A DNA stretch of 64,000 bases from an uncultured Clostridia bacterium. GTDB lineage: Bacteria > Bacillota > Clostridia > Oscillospirales > Acutalibacteraceae. Shown in pieces: positions 27,843 through 40,200 of the stretch (positions within the stretch are counted from its first letter, which is position 1; every line of letters starts with the position of its first letter). The translations under genes were made by a program, and so were the position numbers. The notes under the pieces were generated by a model, which had not been told where the DNA came from, made no database searches, and saw only the letters and a list, made by a program, of their open reading frames with translations. The DNA is taken from assembly GCA_947623505.1 (NCBI GenBank), contig CANQGT010000001.1, forward strand, positions 124,001 through 188,000. Direction: 5' to 3'.

Positions 27843-28240
27843 GGCTCACCTGTGTAAGGGGAGCTGTCTGCCGTCAGGCAGACTGAGGGGTTGTCGCTAT
27901 AATCTCCAACTTCTTTGGCTCTCCTGTGCAAGGGGAGCCGGCTGCCGCAAGGCAGACTGAGGGGTTGGTCGATATAATCTTCAACTTTTTTGGCTCTCCT
28001 GTGCAAGGGGAGCTGGCTGCCGTTAGGCAGACTGAGGGGTTGGTCAGTTACAATAACGCTGTTGTAACAGAACACTACAACCCCTCCGCCTCACATTCGT
28101 TCGGCACCTCCCCTTACACAGGTGAGGCAATAAAGGAAATCATATGCAACCCTTTCGTTTCGCTTACGCTCAACACCTCCCCTTACACAGGTGAGGCGGA
28201 GAGAGGAGGGATTGTTCGCTTTTCTTAGCCTTGCACAGGG
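27843..28240. repeat. Right block of 51-bp double-hairpin repeats
   Basis: Three direct 51-bp units (27843, 27917, 27992), two inverted units (28078-28128, 28147-28197) and a partial one near 28230. They occur in the same order and orientation as in the left block at 24197-24599. The gene-free stretch 27487-28429 thus holds the leader RNA, promoter, this block and an AT-rich tract before the XRE gene. Confidence 0.9.
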
Positions 28241-28316
28241 AAGGCTTGAGTTGTTAGAAAGATGTTTGGCTTTATGATCTTAGCTTTCTGAATAATATTA
28301 GTATTAAATTTAATTT

Positions 28317-28332
28317 TACTAATATATTAGTA
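28317..28332. promoter_or_regulatory. Palindrome in AT-rich tract, possible operator
   Basis: TACTAATATATTAGTA is a perfect 16-base palindrome, about 100 bases upstream of the XRE gene at 28430. Related half-sites (ATTAGTAT, ATATACTA) occur around it. In such AT-rich DNA this could arise by chance. Confidence 0.35.
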
Positions 28333-28429
28333 TATCATAATTATATCAGTAATAATTCAGTGCGTCAAGCATAATATACTAAAATTATAGTAAGATTTTT
28401 CTGTAATTTTTATTATGGAGATGGATATT

Positions 28430-28726
28430 ATGAACCGAATAAGGGAACTGCGCGAGGACGGAGATCTGAGGCAAATAGACGTTGCCAAAGCCACCGGAAT
28501 TGACCAAAAAACCCTATCAAATTATGAAACGGAAAAAACCTTTCCCGACAGCTATTCAATCATTCGCCTTGCAGAGTTTTTTAACGTTACAACCGATTAC
28601 CTTTTGGGGGTAAGCAATTTTAATTTTTCAAACCGTGAAAATATCATAGACGAAATATCGGAAATCGAATCAAAGCTTAGCGGCATAAAAAAATTTATTG
28701 AAAAAAGCAAAAACGGCAGGGTTTAA
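28430..28726 (+). CDS. XRE-family transcriptional regulator
   Basis: 98 residues: an N-terminal helix-turn-helix (RELREDGDLRQIDVAKATGI, then DQKTLSNYETEKTFPDSYS), then the FFNVTTDYLLG motif common in clostridial XRE proteins, and a short charged C-terminal helix. The ATG at 28430 has GGAG nine bases upstream; an in-frame ATG at 28415 has none. It stands alone between the repeat block and the tuf terminator. It might regulate itself or the neighbouring LRR gene; no direct evidence. Confidence 0.85.
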   Translation: MNRIRELREDGDLRQIDVAKATGIDQKTLSNYETEKTFPDSYSIIRLAEFFNVTTDYLLGVSNFNFSNRENIIDEISEIESKLSGIKKFIEKSKNGRV

Positions 28727-28788
28727 ACACCCTGCCGAAACGGTTTTGATAAACAAAAACGGGCAGCCTTTCGGCGCCCGATTTTTTT
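28714..28788 (+). terminator. Two terminator hairpins between the XRE gene and tuf
   Basis: CGGCAGGGT/ACCCTGCCG (28714-28737) overlaps the XRE stop codon. CGGGC-A-GCC/GGC-GCCCG (28760-28780) is followed by ATTTTTTT on the plus strand and by TTTTTG on the minus strand. The second hairpin can therefore serve both the XRE gene and the convergent tuf transcript. Confidence 0.75.
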
Positions 28789-28793
28789 ATAAA

Positions 28794-29990
28794 TTACTCG
28801 TTGATTGCGGTTACAACGCCCGAACCTACGGTTCTTCCGCCTTCGCGGATAGCGAAACGAAGTCCCTCTTCGATAGCGATAGGAGTGATAAGCTCTACAT
28901 TCATAAGAACGTTATCGCCGGGCATACACATCTCGGTGCCTTCGGGAAGAGTGATAACGCCGGTAACGTCGGTGGTTCTGAAATAGAACTGAGGACGATA
29001 GTTGTTGAAGAACGGAGTATGACGGCCGCCTTCATCCTTGCTCAGTACGTAAACCTGACCGGAGAACTTGGTGTGGGGATGAATTGAACCGGGCTTCGCG
29101 AGAACCTGGCCGCGCTCGATTTCCGATCTCTGAACGCCGCGAAGAAGGCAACCGATGTTATCGCCGGCCTCAGCATAATCAAGAATCTTGCGGAACATTT
29201 CAATACCGGTGCAAACTGTCTTGTCAATCTCGTCCTTAAGACCTACAATCTCAACCTCTTCGCCCATCTTAAGCTGACCGCGCTCTACACGACCGGTGGC
29301 AACGGTGCCGCGGCCGGTGATTGTGAACACGTCCTCAACAGGCATAAGGAAAGGAAGATCCGCCTTACGGTCGGGAGTGGGGATATAGCTGTCAACCGCG
29401 TCAAGAAGCTCCTGAATGCAGGCGCAAGCGGGATCGTCGTTGGATTCAGCCTCAAGAGCCTTGAGAGCGGAGCCCTTGATAATCGGGATTTCGTCGCCCG
29501 GGAATTCATACTCGTCAAGAGTTTCGCGAATTTCCATTTCAACAAGCTCAAGGAGCTCGTCATCGTCAACCTGATCAACCTTGTTCATAAATACGATGAT
29601 GTAGGGAACGCCAACCTGACGGGCAAGAAGCAGATGCTCCTTGGTCTGAGCCATGGGGCCGTCCGTTGAAGCGATAACGAGGATCGCACCGTCCATCTGA
29701 GCGGCGCCGGTAATCATATTCTTGATATAGTCTGCGTGGCCGGGGCAGTCAACGTGGGCATAGTGACGCTTCTCTGTTTCATACTCAACGTGAGCGGTGT
29801 TGATTGTGATACCACGCTCTCTCTCTTCGGGAGCCTTATCTATATCCGCATAAGCCTCAAACTTCGCGAAGCCTTTATGGGAAAGATATTTTGTGATAGC
29901 AGCCGTAAGAGTGGTTTTACCGTGGTCAACGTGACCGATCGTGCCGATATTTACATGCGGTTTTGAACGGTTAAATTTTTCTTTTGCCAT
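28794..29990 (-). CDS. tuf: Elongation factor Tu
   Basis: 398 residues, three-domain GTPase that carries aminoacyl-tRNA to the ribosome. G1 [10 protein letters not shown]2 [13 protein letters not shown]3 DCPGHADY and G4 NKVD are all intact. AAGGAGG precedes the ATG. It is last in the str operon and also has its own promoter (30036-30064), as expected from its high demand. Confidence 0.99.
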   Translation of the reverse strand: MAKEKFNRSKPHVNIGTIGHVDHGKTTLTAAITKYLSHKGFAKFEAYADIDKAPEERERGITINTAHVEYETEKRHYAHVDCPGHADYIKNMITGAAQMDGAILVIASTDGPMAQTKEHLLLARQVGVPYIIVFMNKVDQVDDDELLELVEMEIRETLDEYEFPGDEIPIIKGSALKALEAESNDDPACACIQELLDAVDSYIPTPDRKADLPFLMPVEDVFTITGRGTVATGRVERGQLKMGEEVEIVGLKDEIDKTVCTGIEMFRKILDYAEAGDNIGCLLRGVQRSEIERGQVLAKPGSIHPHTKFSGQVYVLSKDEGGRHTPFFNNYRPQFYFRTTDVTGVITLPEGTEMCMPGDNVLMNVELITPIAIEEGLRFAIREGGRTVGSGVVTAINE

Positions 29991-30035
29991 TTGGAATTTC
30001 CTCCTTAAATTTACATTAGTAAAATTGTCAATGAT

Positions 30036-30064
30036 ATTTTATCAAAGCGAACATAAAATATCAA
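30036..30064 (-). promoter_or_regulatory. Internal promoter for tuf
   Basis: TTGATA, 17 bases, TAAAAT with an extended -10 TG, in the 99-base gap between fusA and tuf. Confidence 0.55.
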
Positions 30065-30089
30065 GTGTTTTTCATAAATTTGTCCTTAA

Positions 30090-32183
30090 TTAGTCTTTTT
30101 TGGCTCTCTGAGAGATAATTCCCTCCGAAATTGACTTGGGAACCTGCTCGTATCCGTCCGGTTCCATCGTGTAAACGCCGCGCCCCTGAGTTTTGGAGCG
30201 GAGGTCGTTTACGTATCCGAACATTTCGGAAAGCGGAACTCTCGCGTTTATCTGCTTGGCGCCTGATCTGTCCTCCATACCTTGGATCTGACCGCGGCGA
30301 GAGTTGAGATCGCCGATAACGTCGCCCATATAATTTTCGGGAACGATAACGCTTACCTTCATCATAGGCTCAAGAATAACGGGATTTGCCTTTTTGGCGG
30401 CGTCCTTAAACGCCATTGAGCCCGCAATCTTAAACGCCATTTCCGATGAATCGACCTCGTGATAGGATCCGTCGTAAACTTCAACCTTAACGTCCACCAT
30501 AGGATAACCGGCGAGAACGCCGCTCTTCATAGCGCCCTGAATACCGGCGTCAACGGCAGGGATATATTCCTTGGGAATGGCGCCGCCGACAACGGAGTTG
30601 ATGAATTCATAGCCCTTGCCGATGCCATTTTCGTCAACATTGGGAGACATTTTAATCTTAACGTGGCCGTACTGACCGGAGCCGCCCGACTGACGCTTAT
30701 ACTTGGTATCGGACATAGAATCGGAAGTTATGGTTTCCTTGTACGCAACCTGAGGCGCGCCGACGTTTGCCTCCACCTTAAACTCACGCAGCATACGGTC
30801 TACGATTATTTCAAGATGGAGCTCGCCCATACCGGCTATAATAGTCTGCCCCGTTTCCTCATCGGTATAAGCTTTGAAGGTGGGATCCTCCTCGGCCAGC
30901 TTTGAAAGGGCAATGCCCATTTTTTCCTGACCTGCTTTTGTTTTAGGCTCAATGGCCACTCTGATAACGGGCTCGGGGAAATTCATTGATTCAAGAATTA
31001 TCGGGTGAGACTCGTCGCAGAGAGTGTCGCCCGTTGTGGTGTTTTTAAGGCCGACTGCCGCCGCAATATCGCCGGCGTAAACGGATTCGATATCCTCTCT
31101 GTGATTTGAGTGCATCTGGAGTATACGCCCCATTCTCTCTCTGTGGCCCTTAACGGAATTGTAAACCTGAGTGCCCGCGTTGAGAGTGCCCGAATAAACA
31201 CGGAAGAAGCAAATTTTTCCTACAAACGGATCCGTCGCTATCTTGAAAGCAAGCGCGGAGAACGGCTCGCTGTCAGACGAATGGCGAAATTCCTCCTCGT
31301 CCGTTTCGGGATTTATTCCCTTGATAGATTCAACATCGGTGGGGGCAGGCATATAATCCACGATCGCGTCAAGCAGCGGCTGAACGCCCTTGTTTCTGTA
31401 AGAAGTGCCGCAGGTGATAGGAACCATATTGCCATCGCAGGTTGCTTTTCTTATTGTTTTTTTGATTTCCTCAACGGTGATTTCCTGACCGTCGAAGTAC
31501 TTTTCCATAAGCTTCTCATCCTGCTCGGCTACCGCCTCGATGAGAGCCTCGTGGTATTCATTCGCGAGATCCGTCATATCTTCGGGAATGGGCTCATGGC
31601 GAACGTCGTTGCCCATATCGTCATAATAGATCTCCGCATCCATAGCGATAAGATCGATTATGCCCTTGAATGTTTCCTCGGCGCCTATAGGGAGCTGGAT
31701 AGGAACGGCGTTGCATTTGAATCTTTCCCTTACCATATTGAGAACATTGTAGAAATCCGCGCCCATAATATCCATTTTGTTGACATATATCATACGCGGA
31801 ACATGATATTCATCGGCCTGGCGCCATACGGTTTCGGACTGCGGCTCAACACCGCCCTTTGCGCAGAGAACGGTAACGGAGCCGTCCAAAACGCGAAGTG
31901 AACGCTGAACCTCAACTGTGAAATCAACATGGCCGGGAGTATCGATAATGTTTATTCTGTGCTTTTTCCAAAAGCAGGTGGTGGCGGCGGAAGTGATGGT
32001 TATACCGCGCTCCTGTTCCTGCTCCATCCAGTCCATAGTGGCGTTGCCGTCGTGGGTCTCGCCTATTTTATGATTGATACCGGTGTAATAAAGAATACGC
32101 TCGGTAGTCGTGGTTTTACCGGCATCAATATGCGCCATGATACCAATATTTCTTGTCATTTCAAGAGATACTTTTCTTGGCAT
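30090..32183 (-). CDS. fusA: Elongation factor G
   Basis: 697 residues, the translocation GTPase. G1 [20 protein letters not shown]3 [12 protein letters not shown] and NKMD are present, and the C-terminal domains end in [20 protein letters not shown]. It lies in the usual order rpsL-rpsG-fusA-tuf. AGGAGG precedes the ATG. Confidence 0.99.
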   Translation of the reverse strand: MPRKVSLEMTRNIGIMAHIDAGKTTTTERILYYTGINHKIGETHDGNATMDWMEQEQERGITITSAATTCFWKKHRINIIDTPGHVDFTVEVQRSLRVLDGSVTVLCAKGGVEPQSETVWRQADEYHVPRMIYVNKMDIMGADFYNVLNMVRERFKCNAVPIQLPIGAEETFKGIIDLIAMDAEIYYDDMGNDVRHEPIPEDMTDLANEYHEALIEAVAEQDEKLMEKYFDGQEITVEEIKKTIRKATCDGNMVPITCGTSYRNKGVQPLLDAIVDYMPAPTDVESIKGINPETDEEEFRHSSDSEPFSALAFKIATDPFVGKICFFRVYSGTLNAGTQVYNSVKGHRERMGRILQMHSNHREDIESVYAGDIAAAVGLKNTTTGDTLCDESHPIILESMNFPEPVIRVAIEPKTKAGQEKMGIALSKLAEEDPTFKAYTDEETGQTIIAGMGELHLEIIVDRMLREFKVEANVGAPQVAYKETITSDSMSDTKYKRQSGGSGQYGHVKIKMSPNVDENGIGKGYEFINSVVGGAIPKEYIPAVDAGIQGAMKSGVLAGYPMVDVKVEVYDGSYHEVDSSEMAFKIAGSMAFKDAAKKANPVILEPMMKVSVIVPENYMGDVIGDLNSRRGQIQGMEDRSGAKQINARVPLSEMFGYVNDLRSKTQGRGVYTMEPDGYEQVPKSISEGIISQRAKKD

Positions 32184-32218
32184 AATATCCTCCTAAAATC
32201 TTAACCGAAATAAATCGA

Positions 32219-32689
32219 TCAATATCTGAAATGAGCAAACGCTTTGTTAGCCTCTGCCATTTTGTGTGTATCATCACACTTCTTGACCGCTCCGCCCGTC
32301 TTATTGACGGCGTCCATAATCTCAGCGGCAAGACGTTCCTTCATGGTTCTTTCCGAACGCAGACGGGCATACTGCGTTATCCAACGCAAGCCCAAAGTCT
32401 GGCGCCTTTCGGGGCGAACCTCAAGCGGAACCTGATAAGTCGCGCCGCCTACACGGCGTGCCTTAACCTCAAGAACGGGCATAACGTTTTCCATTGCGGC
32501 TTCAAAAGCCTCAAGGGGATCTTTACCCGTTTTTTCATTTATAATGCTGAATGCGTCGTAAACAATTTTCTGAGCAACACCCTTCTTACCGTCATACATA
32601 ACATTGTTGATAAGACGAGTCACAAGCTTTGAATTGTAAAGCGGATCCGGCAATACGTCACGCTTAGCGATTTGGCCTCTTCTTGGCAT
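32219..32689 (-). CDS. rpsG: 30S ribosomal protein S7
   Basis: 156 residues, typical length. The N-terminus [20 protein letters not shown] and the region [20 protein letters not shown] are diagnostic. It nucleates assembly of the 3' domain of 16S rRNA. AAGGAGGG precedes the ATG; 35 bases separate it from fusA. Confidence 0.99.
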   Translation of the reverse strand: MPRRGQIAKRDVLPDPLYNSKLVTRLINNVMYDGKKGVAQKIVYDAFSIINEKTGKDPLEAFEAAMENVMPVLEVKARRVGGATYQVPLEVRPERRQTLGLRWITQYARLRSERTMKERLAAEIMDAVNKTGGAVKKCDDTHKMAEANKAFAHFRY

Positions 32690-32825
32690 CTTCGCTTCCC
32701 TCCTTCATAATTTTTATGAGTTCATAGGTACTCGAGTTTTTCCCGTGGAGTCAACAAGTAGGTCATACCGCGTATATAATAAGGTATAAACTATTGTCTT
32801 TCCATAAGAAGTTTTGAATTTAGGC

Positions 32826-33248
32826 TTACTTCTTGGCAGCCTTAGGTCTCTTTGCGCCATACTTGGAGCGGGCCTGCATTCTTCCGTTCACGCCCTGAGT
32901 ATCAAGAGTGCCGCGAATGATGTGATAACGCACACCGGGGAGGTCTTTAACACGACCGCCGCGCACCATTACTACAGAGTGCTCCTGAAGATTGTGACCG
33001 ACGCCGGGAATATAGGCGGACACTTCCATACCGTTCGTTAAACGAACACGGGCGATCTTGCGAAGAGCCGAATTGGGCTTTTTCGGAGTCGCCGTTTTAA
33101 CGGCAGTGCATACGCCGCGCTTTTGCGGAGAATTGTTATCGTTCATAACGTTTTTCTTCGTGTTAAGGCTCTTTAAAAGAGCAGGCGCTTTTGCCTTTTT
33201 CTCAAGCGATTTGCGTCCCGTTCTGACCAACTGATTAAAGGTAGGCAA
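32826..33248 (-). CDS. rpsL: 30S ribosomal protein S12
   Basis: 140 residues. [28 protein letters not shown] and [12 protein letters not shown] are intact, and the Lys residues linked to streptomycin resistance are wild type. The segment before PQKRGVCT holds the ~15-residue insertion typical of Firmicutes S12. The start codon is TTG at 33248, supported by AAAGGAGAT at the right distance. The gene has its own promoter and a ~150-base leader after rpoC. Confidence 0.99.
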   Translation of the reverse strand: MPTFNQLVRTGRKSLEKKAKAPALLKSLNTKKNVMNDNNSPQKRGVCTAVKTATPKKPNSALRKIARVRLTNGMEVSAYIPGVGHNLQEHSVVMVRGGRVKDLPGVRYHIIRGTLDTQGVNGRMQARSKYGAKRPKAAKK

Positions 33249-33405
33249 CAGTTTATCTCCTTTCTTTTAAATTTTCTGCGCCGTGTAAATGCGCATAAAC
33301 AGCGGTTTGAGCGTTCAAGCCGTTGTTTAAACGCACTTTCGGGCCCGCAGAGCGGTTTTAACCGCCCTGCGCATATGCCCAAATATTATGTGCATTTTAA
33401 CAAAT

Positions 33406-33435
33406 ATAATAACTTAATTTTAGTTAAAATGACAA
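33406..33435 (-). promoter_or_regulatory. Promoter and leader of rpsL-rpsG-fusA
   Basis: TTGTCA, 18 bases, TATTAT on the minus strand, just after rpoC. The ~150-base leader contains a hairpin GCAGGGCGGTT-AA-AACCGCTCTGC and further GC-rich helices. These may serve ribosomal-protein feedback (inference). Confidence 0.55.
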
Positions 33436-33464
33436 GTGCTTTCGGCCGTCGAGTAAATAGTATA

Positions 33465-36400
33465 TCACTCCGCGGTATTGCTTGTCAACAATTTTTGTAA
33501 TTGTTCAAGCGTAAGAATTTCCTCGGAACCCTCCGAAGAGAAATAGCTCGGCACGATATCAACGTCGTTGAAAACGTCCATACCCGTTCCTGCGGGAACA
33601 AGCTTACCTATGATAACGTTTTCCTTAAGGCCGATAAGCGGATCCGTCTTGCCGCGTATGGCCGCGTCCGTAAGAACTCTTGTAGTCTCCTGGAACGAAG
33701 CCGCCGAAAGGAACGAATCGGTTGCAAGGGAAGCCTTTGTGATACCCATAAGGAGCGGAATGTAGGTGGCGTGCTTCAGATTTTCCTCGCCCGCCGCGAT
33801 CCGCCTGTCTATCTTGGCGTTTGCCTCGTCAACGGCGGAAACGTCCACCATTGTACCGGCAACCAAATCGGTGTCGCCCGCGTCATCGACATTGCATTTT
33901 TTAAGCATCTGACGGACTATAACCTCAATGTGCTTATCATTAATATCAACGCCCTGCGTGCGGTAAGCAAACTGAACTTCCTGAATGAGGTAGTTGTAGA
34001 CGGCCTCTTCGCCGAGTATTGCGAGAACGTCGTGCGGATTCTTCGCTCCGTAAGTCAGCTCCTGCCCCTTTTCAACGTGGCCGCCCTCGACTATATTCTC
34101 GTGGAGCTTAAAGCCGTAGGGAATCATATATTTTCTCTCATCAAGCGTTTCGGGATCGGTAACGACGACAACGTTTGACTTTTTGACCTCTTCAAACCTT
34201 ACATTTCCGGATATTTCGGAAAGTATCGCGTACTGTTTCGGCTTTCTCGCCTCGAAAAGCTCCTCAACACGGGGAAGACCCTGAGTTATATCCTCACCGC
34301 CTGCAATACCGCCGGTGTGGAACGTTCTCATAGTAAGCTGCGTGCCGGGCTCGCCTATCGACTGAGCGGCGATTATACCTACCGCCTCGCCCACCTGAAC
34401 GGGCTCGTTGAACGCGAGGTTTGAGCCGTAGCATTTACGGCATACGCCGTGGCGAGATTTGCAGGTTATGAGCGAGCGTATTTTTACCTCGGTTATCCCT
34501 GCCGCGACAATTTTATCGGCAATATCGCCCGTCATCATTTCGTCGGTCGAAGCTATTACCTCGCCTGTTTCGGGATGAACTACCGGATCAAGCGGATAAC
34601 GCCCTACAAGGCGGTCACGCAGGGATTCAAGCTCACGGTTGCCGTCCATTATCGCCTTAACGACAATACCGTCGTGGCATCCGCAGTCATTGTCTCTTAT
34701 AATAACGTCCTGAGCAACGTCAACAAGACGGCGGGTAAGATAACCCGAGTCGGCGGTACGCAGAGCGGTATCTGCAAGTCCCTTACGGGCGCCTCGCGAG
34801 GAGATGAAATATTCAAGAATATTAAGGCCTTCGCGGTAATTCGCGCGAATCGGTATCTCTATCGTTTTACCGGCCGTGTTCGCGATAAGTCCGCGCATAC
34901 CGGCAAGCTGACGGAGCTGAGCGGTACTTCCGCGCGCGCCGGAATCGACCATCATATGAATCGGATTATGAGTTCCGTCAAAGTTTGAGGTAAGCTCGTT
35001 TGTTACCTTATTCGTGCAGTCCTCCCACGCTTTGATTACGGCGGAGGAGCGCTCTTCATTCGTTATAAGGCCGTAATTGTAGTTGAGAGTTATCTCGTCC
35101 ACCTTTCTTTCGGCCTCTTCAAGATATTGCTTTTTCTCGGCGGGTATAAGCGCGTCGCAAACGGCAACGGTAGTTCCCGAAACCGTGGAATACTTATAGC
35201 CCTGCGCCTTTATCGCGTCAAGCGCGACGGAAGCGACGGAAACACCGTGCACGGTTATAAGCCTATCGACGATGCTGCCGAGCTGGCTCTTTTTGACAAC
35301 GAAATCTATTTCAGGCTTAAATTCGTTTTCGGGCTTTGAACGGTCAACAAATCCGAGATCCTGCGGGATCGGATCGTTGAAGATGATTCTGCCCGCTGTG
35401 GTAACTATAACGGCGGATCTTACTTCACCGTCTATCTCCTTTGAAACGCGGATCTTCGCGGGCGAATGCATACCGAGAGAACCCTCCTGATACGCCATCA
35501 TCGCCTCGTCCTTATCTCTATAGAGATTAAACGAGCGGTAAATTCCGAATTTCTCAACAAGTTCTTCATCGGAACAATCGCAAAGAAGCTGCGCGCTGCT
35601 GATAAGGCCCCCTGTCAACTCCTTGGCCTTTTCAAAGGTTATCTCTTTCGTTCTTTCCTCATCGGTGAAAAACCTCGGCTGACCGGGTTCGCCTTCCTTG
35701 AGCATAGTAAGATAGTAAGAGCCGATAACCATATCCTGAGTGGGAACGGTAACGGGCTTGCCGTCCGAAGGTTTGAGCAGATTGTTGGCGGCGAGCATAA
35801 GCATACGCGCCTCTGCCTGAGCCTCCGCCGAAAGCGGAACGTGAACGGCCATCTGGTCGCCGTCGAAATCGGCGTTAAACGCGGTGCAGACAAGCGGGTG
35901 GAGCTTTATTGCTCTGCCCTCTACCAAAACGGGCTCAAACGCCTGAATACCGAGTCGGTGAAGCGTGGGAGCGCGGTTGAGCATTACCGGATGATCGGTT
36001 ATAACCACCTCAAGGGCATCCCAAACAGCGGGATTGGTGGCACGCTCCACCATTTTTCTCGCGGATTTGATATTCGATGCCGCTCCCGTGGCGACAAGGC
36101 GTTTCATAACGAAGGGCTTGAAGAGCTCTATCGCCATTTCCTTCGGCAGACCGCACTGATGCATCTTGAGCTCCGGTCCAACAACGATAACGGAACGGCC
36201 GGAATAATCGACGCGTTTTCCGAGAAGATTCTGACGGAAGCGGCCCTGTTTGCCCTTCAGCATATCCGAAAGGGATTTGAGCGGGCGGTTGTTTGGTCCG
36301 GTGACCGGTCTGCCGCGGCGGCCGTTATCGATAAGCGCGTCAACGGCCTCCTGAAGCATTCTTTTTTCGTTTCTTACTATTATATCCGGCGCGCCGAGCT

Positions 36401-37217
36401 CAATGAGCTTTTTCAGACGGTTGTTTCTGTTTATTACGCGCCTGTAAAGATCGTTTAAGTCGGAGGTGGCGAACCTGCCGCCGTCAAGCTGAACCATAGG
36501 GCGGATATCCGGAGGGATAACCGGGATAACGTCAAGTATCATCCATTCAAGCTTGTTTCCGCTCTTGCAGAAAGAATCAACAACGTCGAGTCTTTTGAGA
36601 ATGCGGGCTCTTTTTTGTCCGGTCGCGTCCTCAAGCTCTTCCGTAAGCTCGTCGCGAAGCTTGTAAACGTCTATATCCTGAAGCAGTTTTTTTATGGCCT
36701 CGGCGCCCATTCCCGCTTCAAAATCGTCCTCATATCTCTCCCTCATCTCGTCATACTCTTTTTCATTGAGTATCTGCATCTTTTCAAGGGGAGTATCTCC
36801 GGGATCGGTAACGATATACAACGCGAAGTAAAGCACCTTTTCAAGATAGCGGGGGCTTATGTCAAGCACAAGGCCGAGACGGCTCGGTATGCCTTTGAAA
36901 TACCAGATATGGGAAACGGGAGCGGCAAGCTCTATATGCCCCATACGTTCACGGCGCACCTTTGCCTTTGTTATCTCAACGCCGCAGCGCTCGCACACCT
37001 TGCCCTTATAGCGCACTCTTTTATACTTTCCGCAGTGGCATTCCCAGTCCTTTGTGGGGCCGAAAATCCTTTCGCAGAAAAGGCCGTCTCTTTCCGGCTT
37101 GAGCGTTCTGTAATTTATAGTTTCCGGCTTGGTTACCTCTCCGTAGGACCAGCTTCTGATCTGCTCCGGTGAGGCAAGGCCGATTTTTATTGAACTGAAC
37201 TGATTTTCATTTTCCAT
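33465..37217 (-). CDS. rpoC: RNA polymerase beta' subunit
   Basis: 1250 residues. The N-terminal zinc finger ([20 protein letters not shown]), the catalytic NADFDGDQM loop that chelates Mg2+, and the second zinc-binding cluster ([19 protein letters not shown]) are present. Length is typical of Clostridia, without the large insertions of proteobacteria. It follows rpoB by 58 bases. Confidence 0.99.
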   Translation of the reverse strand: MENENQFSSIKIGLASPEQIRSWSYGEVTKPETINYRTLKPERDGLFCERIFGPTKDWECHCGKYKRVRYKGKVCERCGVEITKAKVRRERMGHIELAAPVSHIWYFKGIPSRLGLVLDISPRYLEKVLYFALYIVTDPGDTPLEKMQILNEKEYDEMRERYEDDFEAGMGAEAIKKLLQDIDVYKLRDELTEELEDATGQKRARILKRLDVVDSFCKSGNKLEWMILDVIPVIPPDIRPMVQLDGGRFATSDLNDLYRRVINRNNRLKKLIELGAPDIIVRNEKRMLQEAVDALIDNGRRGRPVTGPNNRPLKSLSDMLKGKQGRFRQNLLGKRVDYSGRSVIVVGPELKMHQCGLPKEMAIELFKPFVMKRLVATGAASNIKSARKMVERATNPAVWDALEVVITDHPVMLNRAPTLHRLGIQAFEPVLVEGRAIKLHPLVCTAFNADFDGDQMAVHVPLSAEAQAEARMLMLAANNLLKPSDGKPVTVPTQDMVIGSYYLTMLKEGEPGQPRFFTDEERTKEITFEKAKELTGGLISSAQLLCDCSDEELVEKFGIYRSFNLYRDKDEAMMAYQEGSLGMHSPAKIRVSKEIDGEVRSAVIVTTAGRIIFNDPIPQDLGFVDRSKPENEFKPEIDFVVKKSQLGSIVDRLITVHGVSVASVALDAIKAQGYKYSTVSGTTVAVCDALIPAEKKQYLEEAERKVDEITLNYNYGLITNEERSSAVIKAWEDCTNKVTNELTSNFDGTHNPIHMMVDSGARGSTAQLRQLAGMRGLIANTAGKTIEIPIRANYREGLNILEYFISSRGARKGLADTALRTADSGYLTRRLVDVAQDVIIRDNDCGCHDGIVVKAIMDGNRELESLRDRLVGRYPLDPVVHPETGEVIASTDEMMTGDIADKIVAAGITEVKIRSLITCKSRHGVCRKCYGSNLAFNEPVQVGEAVGIIAAQSIGEPGTQLTMRTFHTGGIAGGEDITQGLPRVEELFEARKPKQYAILSEISGNVRFEEVKKSNVVVVTDPETLDERKYMIPYGFKLHENIVEGGHVEKGQELTYGAKNPHDVLAILGEEAVYNYLIQEVQFAYRTQGVDINDKHIEVIVRQMLKKCNVDDAGDTDLVAGTMVDVSAVDEANAKIDRRIAAGEENLKHATYIPLLMGITKASLATDSFLSAASFQETTRVLTDAAIRGKTDPLIGLKENVIIGKLVPAGTGMDVFNDVDIVPSYFSSEGSEEILTLEQLQKLLTSNTAE

Positions 37218-37275
37218 TTGGAAGCGCTCCTTTATATTATAAATGTAATGGGATAGTTGAAAGACTTATCGGTAA

Positions 37276-40200
37276 TCAGTCGTCAGAATAATCGTCGCTG
37301 TAATCATTGAACATTTCATCGTAACCGAATTCCTGCTCTTCGTCTGCTTCCTCGGCTTCGCCCTCGGAATTTTCAAAAGTAAAGCCGTCCTGCGTGCCGT
37401 CAAAATCATTTACCTGAGTAAACGCGCTGTCGTCTATCGGCTGGATACCGGTGCCGTCGTCAAGATCCTGCTTGAGCTCGACCTCCTGGCCGTTTTTGTC
37501 ATAAAGGCGGGTGTCAAGACCAAGCGCCTGAAGCTCTTTGAAAAGCACCTTGAAAGATTCTGGAGTGCCGGCGGTGGGAATATTCTCGCCCTTAACTATA
37601 GACTCATAAGTCTTTACCCTGCCCACAACGTCATCCGATTTAACGGTGATTATTTCCTGAAGAGTGTAAGCCGCGCCGTAAGCCTCAAGAGCCCAAACCT
37701 CCATTTCGCCGAAACGCTGGCCGCCGAACTGCGCTTTACCGCCAAGGGGCTGCTGCGTTACAAGGCTGTAGGGGCCTGTTGAACGGGCGTGGATCTTATC
37801 GTCTACAAGATGGTGGAGCTTGAGATAATACATATAGCCCACCGTAATGGGATTATCGAATTTCTCACCCGTTCTGCCGTCGGTAAGCACGGTTTTTCCG
37901 TCCTCGGAAAGACCGGCGAGCTTAAGACATTCGCGTATATCCTCCTCGTGAGCGCCGTCAAAAACGGGAGTGCACATTTTCCAACCCAGCGCTTTTGCCG
38001 CGTAACCGAGATGAACTTCAAGCACCTGCCCGATATTCATACGAGAGGGAACGCCCAGCGGATTAAGAACTATATCGAGCGGCCGTCCGTCCGGCAGGAA
38101 CGGCATATCCTCCTGAGGCAGTATGCGGGAAACAACGCCCTTGTTTCCGTGTCGGCCGGCCATCTTGTCGCCGACCTGGATTTTTCTCTTTTGGGCGATA
38201 TATACTCTTACCACCTTGTTTACGCCGGGGCTAAGCTCGTCGCTGTTCGCGCGTGTAAACACCTTGACGTCCACTACTATGCCGTACTCCCCGTGGGGAA
38301 CGCGCATTGAGGTGTCTCTCACCTCTCTCGCCTTTTCGCCGAATATCGCGCGCAGAAGTCTTTCCTCGGCGGTGAGCTCGGTTTCGCCCTTCGGCGTTAC
38401 CTTGCCTACAAGGATTGAATTGCTGTGTACCTCCGCGCCTATTCTGATTATGCCGTCCTCGTCAAGATCTTTTAGAGCGTCCTCACCGACATTGGGAATA
38501 TCGCGGGTGATTTCCTCGGGGCCGAGCTTCGTATCGCGCGCCTCGACCTCGTGCTCTTCTATATGAATTGAGGTGTAAACATCGTCGCGCACCATTTTTT
38601 CATTTATGAGAACGGCGTCCTCGTAGTTATATCCCTCCCAGGTCATAAAACCGATAAGGGCGTTTTTACCGAGAGAAATCTCGCCGTTGCAGATTGCGGG
38701 GCCGTCCGCGATAACCTGATTTTCCTCAACTCTCTGGCGAAGCGAAACTATCGGGCGCTGGTTTATGCAGGTGCCCTGGTTTGAGCCGTTGAACTTGATA
38801 AGCTCATATTTATCCGTCTCGCCCGAATCCGTCTTTATAACTATCGTGTCGGCGTCTACCGAAGTTACGACGCCTCCGCGCTTAGCTATAACAACAACGC
38901 CCGAGTCGTAAGCGGCCTTAAATTCCATTCCCGTGCCGACGATGGGAGCCTCCGTTTTAATGAGCGGAACGGCCTGACGCTGCATATTCGCGCCCATAAG
39001 AGCACGGTTCGCGTCGTCGTTTTCAAGGAACGGTATCATCGCGGTGGCAACGGAAACGACCATTTTCGGAGAAACATCCATATAGTCGACCTTTTCGGGC
39101 TCGCAGGATATAAATTCGTCTCTGTGACGGCAGGTGACACGCTTGTTGGCGAATCTGCCCTTATCATCCAAAGGCTCATTTGCCTGAGCCACAACGTAAT
39201 TGTCCTCAACGTCGGCAGTCATATAAACCACCTCGTCCGTGACTACGCCCGTTTCCTTATCCACCTTGCGGTAGGGAGCCTCGATAAAGCCGTATTCATT
39301 CAGGCGGCTGTAGCACGCCAGATAGGATATAAGACCAATATTCGGGCCTTCGGGAGTTTCTATCGGGCACATACGCCCGTAGTGGGTATAATGAACGTCG
39401 CGCACCTCGAATCCGGCGCGGTCACGCGAAAGACCGCCCGGGCCGAGAGCCGAAAGACGCCTTTTGTGTGTGAGTTCTGCAAGGGGATTGTGCTGGTCCA
39501 TAAACTGCGAAAGCGGAGACGAACCGAAAAATTCCCTAATTGCGGCCACCACCGGTCTGATATTTATAAGCGCCTGCGGCGTTATGGCTTCCTCGTCGTC
39601 CTGCGCCTGAAGAGTCATTCTCTCGCGGATAACGCGCTCCATACGCGTAAAGCCTATGCGGAACTGATTTTGAAGAAGTTCGCCGACAGCGCGGATACGG
39701 CGGTTTCCTAAATGGTCTATATCGTCCGTTGTGCCTACTCCCGAGGCAAGATTTATAAGATAAGAAACGGTTGCGAAAATATCGTCCACCGTGATGTGCT
39801 TCGGAACAAGATCGTCCTGGCGGAGCTTTATTTCCTCTTTAAGAGCTTCCTCGTCGCCGCCGCACTTTTCAAGCAGCTCGGAAAGCACTCTGTATGAAAC
39901 GTTTTCGCTGATTCCAAGCGGCTTGCAGTCGAAATCAACGTATTTTTTAATATCCACCATACCGTTGGATACGATTTTTATCTCTTTGCCGTCCGCGTCA
40001 ACATAAGCGTTCATAACGCCGGCATTTTCCATTTCAAGCGCCTTTTCGGCACTGATAACCTCGCCGGCTTCAGCAAGCAGTTCGCCGTCCGGAGAGATAA
40101 CCGGCTGCGTGAGTTTCCTGCCCGTAAGCCTGTCGCTCAAAGAAAGCTTTTTATTATACTTATAGCGGCCTACTCTTGAAAGATCATAGCGGTGAGCGTC

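Noticed and set aside
24197-28240. Possible CRISPR arrays in the evenly spaced repeats
   Set aside because: The 51-bp units are internally hairpinned, vary between copies, have similar rather than unique spacers, include inverted copies and have no cas genes nearby.
35466-36458. 330-residue plus-strand frame
   Set aside because: It is antisense to rpoC; long open antisense frames are common in this codon usage.
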